The translations under genes and the position numbers were made by a program. 10,112 bases of DNA. Origin: Planctomycetota bacterium (GTDB lineage Bacteria; Planctomycetota; Brocadiia; SM23-32). The notes under the pieces are model-generated. The model had not been told where the DNA came from. It saw only the letters and a list, made by a program, of their open reading frames with translations, and did no database searches. The first letter of the stretch is position 1, and the number at the start of each line of letters is the position of its first letter. This document shows positions 1-6,405 of this stretch, one piece after another. The stretch is from NCBI GenBank assembly GCA_018334735.1, contig JAGXLK010000043.1:1-10112 (forward strand), in the 5' to 3' direction.

Positions 1-1
1 A

Positions 2-865
2 ACCACCGCTCTGGTCGGAGAATCAGGCTGCGGCAAAACGACGCTTGGGAAAGCCATCGTGGGCCTGGAAGAGATTAACGGGGGAACAATACATTACGGA
101 GATCTTGATGTCTCTTCGGTAAAAGGTGGGAAGGCCAGGGAACTGCGACGCCAGATTCAGATTGTTTTTCAGGACCCATATTCGTCGCTTAACCCGCGCA
201 TGAGAGTTCAGGATATCGTCGGAGAAGGACTGAAAATTCACAATTTGAGCCGGAACAGGAACCAGTACCAAGAGAGAATCAGGGAGTTACTGCGGATGGT
301 GGGACTTTCCCCGGGGGATCGGCTCCGGTATCCGCATGAATTTTCCGGCGGGCAGAGACAGCGCATCTGCATTGCGCGTGCGCTGTCGGTGGATCCTGAG
401 TGTGTTGTCTGTGATGAAGCGACCAGTGCGTTGGATGTTTCGGTTCAGGCCCAAATATTAAACTTGCTCACGCGACTCCAGGATGAACTCGGTCTGACCT
501 ACCTTTTTATAACCCACGATCTTTCTGTGGTGGAGTATTTCGCTGATTACATTTACGTAATGTACGTGGGAGAAATTGTCGAGGAAGGTCCTGTGGAGGA
601 GATTTTTGGCCATCCGCGCCACCCCTATACACGGGCGTTGCTTTCTTCAGCACCCAAGGTGGATGAGACGACAGGGCTGGAGAAAATCCACCTCGAAGGG
701 CCGGTTCCCTCGCCCATCGACCCACCGGCCGGGTGTCGTTTTCATCCGCGCTGCCCGGAGGTCCGGGAGGTCTGTCGGCACAAAACTCCCCGTGTTTTCA
801 AAAGCGATGAGGGGGGGGTGTGCTGCCACATGTATGATGAGGCCGAAGCACCTGCGTGGGAATAG
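2..865 (+). CDS. Oligopeptide/dipeptide ABC transporter ATP-binding protein, OppF/DppF type (5' partial)
   Basis: This is a cytoplasmic ATPase subunit that would power a peptide-family importer (OppABCDF/DppABCDF type). The reading frame is open from base 2, so the true start lies upstream; 287 residues are visible and roughly 40 are missing compared with the usual length of about 325-330. Counting from the first visible codon, the Walker A motif GESGCGKTT is at 6-14, the Q-loop (VFQDPYSSLNP) near 57, the signature FSGGQRQR at 114-121, Walker B with catalytic Glu (CDEATSALD) near 139, and the H-loop THD at about 171-173. The C-terminal oligo_HPY region carries HPRHPYTRALL and PSPIDPPAGC, then a Cys-rich tail with Cys at about 245, 251, 258 and 274/275. 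Related peptide-transporter ATPases have been reported to bind an Fe-S cluster with such cysteines. It faces the next gene tail to tail. The family call is firm; the choice between Opp and Dpp is not, because the substrate-binding gene is outside the window. Confidence 0.95.
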   Translation, partial: TTALVGESGCGKTTLGKAIVGLEEINGGTIHYGDLDVSSVKGGKARELRRQIQIVFQDPYSSLNPRMRVQDIVGEGLKIHNLSRNRNQYQERIRELLRMVGLSPGDRLRYPHEFSGGQRQRICIARALSVDPECVVCDEATSALDVSVQAQILNLLTRLQDELGLTYLFITHDLSVVEYFADYIYVMYVGEIVEEGPVEEIFGHPRHPYTRALLSSAPKVDETTGLEKIHLEGPVPSPIDPPAGCRFHPRCPEVREVCRHKTPRVFKSDEGGVCCHMYDEAEAPAWE

Positions 866-880
866 ATCTTCTCGTCCGGC

Positions 881-917
881 AAAGTCCGCTTGAATGTTGG
901 AAACCCGGCGGGACTTT
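881..917. terminator. Possible weak bidirectional stem-loop between convergent genes
   Basis: AAAGTCC at 881-887 is the exact reverse complement of GGACTTT at 911-917, and two further G-C pairs form across a one-base bulge. It falls just where the convergent ABC ATPase and PilZ-TerB genes end. There is no clean T-tract on either side, so it is at best a weak or Rho-assisted terminator. Confidence 0.25.
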
Positions 918-921
918 CGTA

Positions 922-2919
922 TCAGCTATCTTTCGCTTTTTTTCGGGCGAGTTTTGGGAATTCTTCGTCTTCAACGCCAAGTGCTTTCCCAACGTGACGA
1001 AGAAGCCTTTCTTCGCTTTCGTGGACGACGCCGTCAGCTTGCGCACAGAGATAGAGCCTGTGGACGAGCTGGCGGACCTGTTCACGGGACCCCTGGAATT
1101 CACTCAACTGTATTTTTTGTGGGTTGTCGAATAAAAGCTGAAGTTCTTTGGGTTCGAGCCTTATTTGCTTGCCAATCGTTTTCAAAAAATCGATTTCTTC
1201 CTCGGTCATCTGTCCGTCCGCGCGGGTCAGATGAACCGCGCAGTTGAACAGGAAAAAGTTTCTGCGCCAAGGATTGACAATGCTTTTTTGAGCCCTCGCA
1301 AGAAGGTCCCAATCCGGGATATCTTTGATCTCTACACCAGGAGCATTTTGCACCAGGGATTGGATCCGTTCTATATTCCGCCCGAGCGATTCGACTACCT
1401 CAGAGAAGCTTTCATCCGTCTCCGCCTGGCGGCTTTTATCCAGCATTGCGACGGCTTTCCGCATATAGCTTCGGCCCTGTTCGGTCAGTTGGTGAAGCTT
1501 CTTGCGGTCGGCAAGAACTTGCTCGATTTCATCTTCAGAAAGCCCCCAGCTCCGGGCTATTTGCTCCAGGGCATTAAGTTCATCCTGTGATAATTCATCA
1601 TCGGCAACAGCACAGAGGTAGAGTTTTTCAACCACAGCGCGGGCTTCTTCAGCTGTGCCATCGAACTGTTCTTCCTCGAGTTTGTTACTTTCGGCAACCA
1701 GCTTCTCTGCTTCCTCTGCTGACAGGTGGATGTGGGTCGCAAGTGCATTGAGGAAATCCTCTTCATCAACTTTCATTTCCCCATCGGCATTCGCTACCCG
1801 TGCGGCACATTTGAACAGGAATCGATTTCTGTTATGGGGTCGAAGAATATGCTCACGAGCTGCGCGTACAAGAGCGGTTGAAGGCAAATTGGGACGGTCT
1901 GCCCCGGGGATGTCGGAGACGAGAGCGGCAATTTTCTGGCAAAGTGAGTCCAGTTGCTTTACATTTTTCTGAAGTGAAGCCGATTGCCCTTCCGCCTTCG
2001 CCGTTCTGTCACCTTCGAGTCTTTCAACAGCGTTTTTTAAACTGTTACGCAATTTCCGGGTAATGAGCCCAAGCTTCTCGATTTTTTCCGCTGTGCCGTC
2101 GTCAAATTGATCCAATGCCTGTCTGCGTTTGCCTTCGATTTTTGATCGGATCACGGAACGTTCTTTGGCGATTTCTTTACGGAATTTAATGTGCTCGAGT
2201 TCGTAAAGTTGATCGCTTAAGTCGCGTAGCCGGAAGAACGCACGCAGGGGATCAGTTTCGGGGGTGGTTTCCTCAACGGCGTTTCGAATGTCGGCAATTT
2301 TCCGAGAGAGTCGGATTTCAGCGGTCTTACTTCCAGTTTTGTCGCGGTCCGGGAGCACGTCTTCTTGCGCTGCGATCAAACTTTTAAGATCTTTGACATC
2401 CTGAGAGTCGCTGAGACGGACGAACACGCTGGCCAGGCTCGCGCCTTTTCTGTCCTCTTCCAGGGATTTCAAGGCTCCCATCGGTTTGTTAGCCCGGTCG
2501 CGCGAGCGGAGCCGCCAGGCGTCGTCGTCGGATTTTTTGACGACAAAATCCCCGAGACCGGCAAGTTTTTCCCAGTCTTCCGGTTCCACTTCGACGAAGC
2601 GAACACCGGTTTCGTAGGGGAAGCGCCCTTTCCGCGAACGAGACCACTGGATCTCTCCGCGCAGATCGATCGATGGGCGTCTGGGTCCAAAGTCAATACC
2701 GAGATCAACTCGTTCTCCCGTTTTGAATTCGCGGTCTGATAGAAACCGGCAGCCGGTCGGACTTATATCCTGGACCGGTGTGGGTTTCCCGGATTTGCTG
2801 GCATTTCCGCGTCCAAGCAGATTATGAAGAAAACCTGTTTTTCGGCAGTCAATAAAAACGTTTCGACACTCCGTGCGATCGGAGGCCCGATGTTCCTCTG
2901 GCTTTTGAGTTTCGTTCAT
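922..2919 (-). CDS. PilZ domain protein with helical middle and duplicated TerB-like domains
   Basis: This 665-residue cytoplasmic protein is predicted to be a c-di-GMP effector; no signal peptide or membrane span is visible. Residues 10-125 read as a PilZ domain: RASDR at 11-15 fits the RxxxR motif and DISPTG at 51-56 fits DxSxxG, the two c-di-GMP-binding motifs. Residues about 200-335 are charged and helical and probably form coiled coil. The C-terminal half contains two copies of a module, residues about 349-470 and 538-655. Each begins with an R-x-F-F/L-LF-x-CA stretch, has ADGEM or ADGQM followed by an acidic helix, then LYLCAVADD or LYLCAQADG and another acidic helix. This resembles tandem TerB-like (tellurite-resistance TerB/DjlA N-terminal type) helical domains. 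The start is supported by AGGAAAGG at 2928-2935, 8 bases upstream. It is divergent from the HD-GYP gene. TerB-like domains are widespread and do not show tellurite resistance; the partner of this output half is unknown. Confidence 0.85.
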   Translation of the reverse strand: MNETQKPEEHRASDRTECRNVFIDCRKTGFLHNLLGRGNASKSGKPTPVQDISPTGCRFLSDREFKTGERVDLGIDFGPRRPSIDLRGEIQWSRSRKGRFPYETGVRFVEVEPEDWEKLAGLGDFVVKKSDDDAWRLRSRDRANKPMGALKSLEEDRKGASLASVFVRLSDSQDVKDLKSLIAAQEDVLPDRDKTGSKTAEIRLSRKIADIRNAVEETTPETDPLRAFFRLRDLSDQLYELEHIKFRKEIAKERSVIRSKIEGKRRQALDQFDDGTAEKIEKLGLITRKLRNSLKNAVERLEGDRTAKAEGQSASLQKNVKQLDSLCQKIAALVSDIPGADRPNLPSTALVRAAREHILRPHNRNRFLFKCAARVANADGEMKVDEEDFLNALATHIHLSAEEAEKLVAESNKLEEEQFDGTAEEARAVVEKLYLCAVADDELSQDELNALEQIARSWGLSEDEIEQVLADRKKLHQLTEQGRSYMRKAVAMLDKSRQAETDESFSEVVESLGRNIERIQSLVQNAPGVEIKDIPDWDLLARAQKSIVNPWRRNFFLFNCAVHLTRADGQMTEEEIDFLKTIGKQIRLEPKELQLLFDNPQKIQLSEFQGSREQVRQLVHRLYLCAQADGVVHESEERLLRHVGKALGVEDEEFPKLARKKAKDS

Positions 2920-3041
2920 GTGTGGAGCCTTTCCTGCAATGCAACGCTGCCCTAATGTGGGTCGTTGTGTAAACGAACACTTTCCCCGCTGAAATTTGGG
3001 AAAAATAGAAAAAGAAGACTATCCCCTCTCTCAAATAACGA

Positions 3042-3070
3042 AGTATAACCTAGATAAAAGCGGGATTCAA
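3042..3070 (-). promoter_or_regulatory. Sigma70-type promoter for the PilZ-TerB gene
   Basis: Read on the minus strand, TTGAAT (3065-3070) is followed after exactly 17 bases by TATACT (3042-3047). The -10 box differs from consensus at one position. Transcription would begin near 3035, leaving an untranslated leader of about 115 bases before the ATG at 2919. Confidence 0.6.
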
Positions 3071-3290
3071 GTTTATGGGCAAATTGTATTGCAGGTCTGT
3101 TCTTTTGAAAATTCTGTGTCGCAAAAAAACGCTGAGTGGCGTGACAAAAATATCTAAGTTTTGCGTTTTGTTTTGAGACCCTGGCATCCCACATAAGTAA
3201 AGCCTGAGACTTATTTAAGACCGCTTAGTGCCGCAGAAGCAGCACAAAGTGGAAAACGAACGCGAGTTTCAATCGTCAGTACATGTATGC

Positions 3291-3318
3291 TTGACAAATC
3301 ATCTGATTATGGCACAAT
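3291..3318 (+). promoter_or_regulatory. Sigma70-type promoter candidate for the HD-GYP gene
   Basis: A perfect TTGACA at 3291-3296 is followed after 16 bases by CACAAT (3313-3318); AATAAT at 3316-3321 is a better -10 match but with 19-base spacing. The surrounding DNA is AT-rich. Transcription would start near 3325, about 108 bases before the ATG at 3433. Confidence 0.5.
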
Positions 3319-3344
3319 AATTTTAGATTATTTTAGTTATTGTA

Positions 3345-3425
3345 ATGTGTCCGGGAGGTGCCTCTCTCATAGTGCGGCTATCCAGCGCCGAACTATCCTC
3401 TCCTTCTGTTCCTCCTGCCCCCTGA
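3345..3425 (+). other. Possible short upstream ORF (26 codons) before the HD-GYP gene
   Basis: The frame runs from ATG 3345, or from an in-frame GTG at 3372, to TGA 3423-3425 and ends 7 bases before the HD-GYP start. A strong purine box, GGGAGGTG at 3353-3360, sits 11 bases upstream of GTG 3372, which is rather long spacing. The last residues would be SPSVPPAP. The main gene has no Shine-Dalgarno of its own, so translational coupling is possible. No homology is recognised and the ORF may be accidental. Confidence 0.2.
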
Positions 3426-3432
3426 GTGATAG

Positions 3433-5466
3433 ATGCCCGAAGATTTCCCTTTCCTGCTGCCCACAGATAAAGCCAGGCCGGTTAAGAGTATTCGTCCCTG
3501 TGAGCACGTATGCTGTGTGGCCAGTCCGGAGCGAGCAGCAGAAAGTGTCTTTTTCCCGTATGTTCTTCATGGGCATAATTGCGGGCAAAAAGTAATGCTT
3601 GTGGCCAATCCCCCGCTGTTGTCTTTGTTGAGTAGCAAGATGAAAGAACAGGGGCTGGATTTGCAAGCATGGCAGGAATCGGGGCAGCTTGCTATTGTTG
3701 CGCCGGCAGATTTTTATCGGCCCAACGGCCATTTCGAGCGGGATGTTGTGGAAAAAAATATTTCGGAAGCCGTGGCAGACGCGCGAGCCGAGGGATACGA
3801 TCATCTATATTGGGCGGGTGATTCTTCATGGATAGGCACAACAAAAGGCGAATTTGGAAGTTTCGGGGGTTATGAGGCGTGTCTGACTGAAATTGCTCAG
3901 AAAGAAGACGTCACTTTTTTATGCTATTACAATCCCGCTGCTGTCCAGACAGATAATCTCGCCGGTATAGTTCGTGTGCATCCTTTTATTGCGGCAGACG
4001 GAAAGATTTACAGAAACAAAGCTTTTCTGCCGGCAGCTGATTTTCTTGCGGCCGAAAAAAGTCGGAGCCGTGTGAAAAAATGGCTGTCGGGAATGAAGAA
4101 ACCCGGAACGGCTGATAGGCTGGAAAATCAGAAGACTGAACTTCCCGAAATATTTGAGAGCATGTCGGAAATGGTGATGCTTTATGATTCCGATCTTAAC
4201 GTTCAGTGGGCGAATGAAGCAGCATTGGCACGGGTCGATGGGGAACTTGAAGACCTGCTGAACCGCAAATGTTATTCAGTGTGGCAAAACCGCAATAAGC
4301 CCTGTGAAAAATGCCCTGTCCGGGATGCTATCAAAACAGGCGAATCTCAGACGGGGGAGAAGTCTCTTGCCAATCGCACATACTTTCTTCGTGCCCATCC
4401 GATGTTGAAGCCTGACGGGAGCGTAGCGGGTGTAGTCGAGTACGCTCTTGAAATTACCGAGCAAAAGAAGGCGCAAAGAAAGCTGCGACGGGAAAGATAT
4501 TTTCGCCGCGCCTTGATCGAAGAATCTCCGGCCTTTTATGTGGCCATTTCGGCTGATGGCAAAATCTTGACAATGAACGAATCAATGCGGCGGCAACTCG
4601 GATACGAAGATGAAAAAGTCAGGGGACGGGATTATATCAAGACCTTTGTTCCGGAAGAGGACAGGAAAAAGCTGGAGGAAGTTTTCGAACGGATTGTTCA
4701 GGAAGGAGACAGTGTAGTTACGGTCAATCGTGTAAAAAGCCGCGATGGGCATATATCGATCGTTAAGTGGCATGGCACGCCAGTTTTTGACGATAATGGG
4801 GATCTGGAATTTTTCTTTGGAGTGGGTTTGGATGTCACGGAGACTCGCCTTGCGGAGAGGGCATTGGGCAGCAGTCTCGAACAACTGAGGGGCGTTTTAA
4901 AACAGACAGTCGAAGCTCTGGCATCAACGGTGGAAATCCGGGATCCTTACACTGCCGATCACCAAAGACGCGTCGCTCAACTGGCCTGTGCGATCGCGCA
5001 GAAAATGGGTTTCTCCCTCGATAGAATTGAGGGTATCAATGTTGCCGCAACGGTGCATGATTTGGGGAAACTACAGGTTCCGGCGGCGATCCTCGGGAAA
5101 CCGACTGAACTCGATGAGAGCGAATACGCGCTGGTTAAAACACACTCTGATGTGGGGTACCAGATGTTGGATCCCGTTGATTTTCCCTGGCCCGTCGCGC
5201 AGGTGATCCGCCAGCACCACGAGCGAATGGATGGATCGGGCTATCCACGGGGGATAAAAGGACATGAAATGCTTCCTGAGGCACGTATCCTTGCTGTGGC
5301 CGACGTGGTAGAGGCCATGTCTTCTCACCGCCCCTATCGTCCGGCAAAAGGTGTTGATAAAGCTCTGGAAGCGATTTTTGAAGGGGAGGGCTACCTTTTC
5401 GATGATGAGGCTGTGGAAGCTTGCATCGAGATTTTCCGTTCGGGCGAATTTAAGTTTCGCGATTAG
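3433..5466 (+). CDS. MEDS-PAS-PAS-HD-GYP sensor, predicted c-di-GMP phosphodiesterase
   Basis: This 677-residue soluble signalling protein should hydrolyse c-di-GMP. Residues about 24-205 resemble a MEDS domain (the DcmR sensory type): it opens with EHVCCV, contains YWAGDSSWI at 126-134, and closes with RVHPFIAADGKIYRNKAFLP at 181-200. PAS 1 lies at about 236-343 and has a Cys cluster (C280, C291, C294-Pro); PAS 2 lies at about 358-475. The HD-GYP domain (about 485-675) keeps the metal and catalytic residues: H510, HD at 542-543 with K546, H571, HH at 595-596 and the DGSGYP signature at 600-605. In-frame TGA and TAG lie just before ATG 3433, and the next plausible start (GTG 3517) would cut the MEDS domain, so this start is well fixed although no good Shine-Dalgarno precedes it. 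It ends 24 bases from the convergent zinc-ribbon gene. The signal sensed is unknown. Confidence 0.93.
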   Translation: MPEDFPFLLPTDKARPVKSIRPCEHVCCVASPERAAESVFFPYVLHGHNCGQKVMLVANPPLLSLLSSKMKEQGLDLQAWQESGQLAIVAPADFYRPNGHFERDVVEKNISEAVADARAEGYDHLYWAGDSSWIGTTKGEFGSFGGYEACLTEIAQKEDVTFLCYYNPAAVQTDNLAGIVRVHPFIAADGKIYRNKAFLPAADFLAAEKSRSRVKKWLSGMKKPGTADRLENQKTELPEIFESMSEMVMLYDSDLNVQWANEAALARVDGELEDLLNRKCYSVWQNRNKPCEKCPVRDAIKTGESQTGEKSLANRTYFLRAHPMLKPDGSVAGVVEYALEITEQKKAQRKLRRERYFRRALIEESPAFYVAISADGKILTMNESMRRQLGYEDEKVRGRDYIKTFVPEEDRKKLEEVFERIVQEGDSVVTVNRVKSRDGHISIVKWHGTPVFDDNGDLEFFFGVGLDVTETRLAERALGSSLEQLRGVLKQTVEALASTVEIRDPYTADHQRRVAQLACAIAQKMGFSLDRIEGINVAATVHDLGKLQVPAAILGKPTELDESEYALVKTHSDVGYQMLDPVDFPWPVAQVIRQHHERMDGSGYPRGIKGHEMLPEARILAVADVVEAMSSHRPYRPAKGVDKALEAIFEGEGYLFDDEAVEACIEIFRSGEFKFRD

Positions 5467-5490
5467 AGTCGAGACGGCCAAGAAATCCTG

Positions 5491-5913
5491 TCAGGAATCG
5501 CTGCCGCTCGTGTAGTTGAAGATAGCTCGCAGATAACCTTTGATTCGCGGCTCTGCCTCTTCGAGCTCCTTTTTTTCGCCGACGATTGCATTCAGCTCGG
5601 TGTCGTCCAGCCAGAATCCAAAACAGTTCTCACACCGGTCCACACGAACGGGATTAACAAACGTGTAGGTTTGTTCCCGCAGGCGATTTCCACATCGAGG
5701 GCAACGCATGTACCCGTCGGGCTCAGAAGTTTCAACTTTGGGGTCACCGTATTTTTCCTCAAGGACTTCTTCGATGTCCGAGACGGCTGACTCCTGAATT
5801 TTTTCCAGTTCACCCCGGTCAAACCAAATACCATCGCATTTGTGGCATTTGTCCAGTTCGAGCCCCAGAATTTCTACGTTGCTCAGAATTGTTCCGTCGC
5901 GTGGACATTCCAT
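5491..5913 (-). CDS. Small protein with two zf-TFIIB-type zinc ribbons
   Basis: This is a 140-residue protein of unknown role. Both halves resemble the zf-TFIIB family of small bacterial zinc-ribbon proteins. The first, ECPRDGTIL followed by CHKCDGIWFDRGELE, has Cys 3, 23 and 26, with Asp where a fourth Cys would be expected. The second, CPRCGNRL followed by CENCFGFWLDDTELN, has all four: Cys 71, 74, 94 and 97. An acidic helical linker joins them. I prefer the ATG at 5911-5913 because GGAGG (5919-5923) lies 5 bases before it; an in-frame ATG at 5929-5931 would add six residues but lacks a good ribosome site. The first ribbon begins right after the preferred start, which also fits. No catalytic residues are seen; metal-dependent nucleic-acid or protein binding is a guess from the fold. 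Confidence 0.85.
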   Translation of the reverse strand: MECPRDGTILSNVEILGLELDKCHKCDGIWFDRGELEKIQESAVSDIEEVLEEKYGDPKVETSEPDGYMRCPRCGNRLREQTYTFVNPVRVDRCENCFGFWLDDTELNAIVGEKKELEEAEPRIKGYLRAIFNYTSGSDS

Positions 5914-5954
5914 TTTTGCCTCCACATCCATTTGAACAGGTCTCAGGAGAAACG

Positions 5955-5983
5955 ATGATACGTCGTCAGAGCTGGCTTTGCAA
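5955..5983 (-). promoter_or_regulatory. Sigma70-type promoter candidate for the zinc-ribbon gene
   Basis: On the minus strand, TTGCAA (5978-5983) is followed after exactly 17 bases by TATCAT (5955-5960). Transcription would start near 5948, about 35 bases before the preferred ATG at 5913. Spacing and distance are both normal. Confidence 0.45.
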
Positions 5984-6064
5984 ATCGCAGTTACGTCGAA
6001 TCGCCACTAATTTCAGACTGTCGTTTGAATGGAACTCGGGATTTCTGACAAAGGCTGGAAATCT

Positions 6065-6093
6065 TTGCAATGACGGGGGGGAAGCATTAAACT
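6065..6093 (+). promoter_or_regulatory. Promoter candidate for the tad/flp pilus operon
   Basis: TTGCAA (6065-6070) is followed after 17 bases by TAAACT (6088-6093), each box matching consensus at four of six positions. The spacer contains a run of seven G (6075-6081). It is the best candidate between the divergent zinc-ribbon gene and the first pilin gene. Confidence 0.35.
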
Positions 6094-6170
6094 GTACATC
6101 TGAGAAGGTACGATATTTGCGCTCATAATTCATGGTTGTATTAGACCTTGTGAGAGAAATCGATGGTGAA

Positions 6171-6368
6171 ATGAAAGAATTCTTCGAGCGAATCCGTAAT
6201 TTTGCGAAAAACTGTCGCGGTCAAATGGTGGCAGAATACAGCGTATTAATGTGGTTTTCCGTGCTGTTGGGAGCCGCCGCTCTGGTGACAGTTTTTTTTG
6301 CGTTCGAAGAGAGTACAATCAATTACTACGAGAATATCGTTAAAATAGTATGCCTGCCGGTTCCGTGA
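6171..6368 (+). CDS. Flp-type prepilin-like protein (first of two)
   Basis: This is a small prepilin of the Tad/Flp (type IVb) family. From ATG 6171 it has 66 residues: a basic leader ending in NCRG, the junction G-Q, then QMVAEYSVL and one hydrophobic segment (about residues 24-43). Glu and Tyr fall at +5 and +6 after the predicted cut, as in Flp pilins. The tail is short and ends in IVCLPVP. The frame is also open from ATG 6132 (78 residues), with a stop just upstream at 6126-6128. I chose 6171 because its 17-residue leader (MKEFFERIRNFAKNCRG) lines up with that of the second pilin, and typical Flp leaders are short. Neither start has a convincing Shine-Dalgarno: GGTGA lies only one base before 6171. 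It is probably a minor pilin, given the weak initiation signal and divergent tail, but this is inference. Confidence 0.75.
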   Translation: MKEFFERIRNFAKNCRGQMVAEYSVLMWFSVLLGAAALVTVFFAFEESTINYYENIVKIVCLPVP

Positions 6369-6373
6369 ACCGG
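6357..6373 (+). other. Stem-loop across the stop codon of the first pilin gene
   Basis: CCGGTTC (6357-6363) and GAACCGG (6367-6373) are perfect inverted repeats separated by three bases, with the TGA stop (6366-6368) at the loop edge. No T-tract follows, so it looks more like an intercistronic mRNA hairpin than a terminator. It lies 32 bases before the start of the second pilin. Confidence 0.5.
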
Positions 6374-6405
6374 TTACATTGAGTCTCAGAGAGGAGAGGA
6401 AACAA

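Larger units (their letters stand above)
2936..3432. other. Divergent intergenic region, AT-rich
   Basis: Apart from the two promoter candidates and the possible upstream ORF listed separately, I see only a weak hairpin, ATAAGT (3193-3198) with ACTTAT (3209-3214). Short frames here on either strand have no recognisable product. No known riboswitch core, including the GEMM c-di-GMP type, was recognised by eye. Confidence 0.4.

Noticed and set aside
922..2919. Tellurite-resistance function for the PilZ-TerB protein
   Set aside because: TerB-like folds occur in many unrelated proteins and no other ter genes are in the window.
2952..3194. 80-codon minus-strand frame in the divergent intergenic region
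   Set aside because: It contains the promoter candidate for the PilZ-TerB gene, lacks a clear ribosome site and its product resembles nothing known.
2936..3432. GEMM-type c-di-GMP riboswitch upstream of either c-di-GMP gene
   Set aside because: I looked on both strands for the conserved core and tetraloop receptor segments and did not find them; a covariance search would settle it.
3287..3595. 102-codon plus-strand frame across the HD-GYP start
   Set aside because: Its start sits in the -35 region of the promoter candidate and it overlaps the MEDS coding region in another frame with no recognisable product.
5467..5490. Terminator between the convergent HD-GYP and zinc-ribbon genes
   Set aside because: The 24-base gap has no stem-loop or T-tract.
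5932..6131. Sigma54 promoter for the pilus operon
   Set aside because: Several GG and GC pairs occur, but none at the required ten-base separation in a good context.
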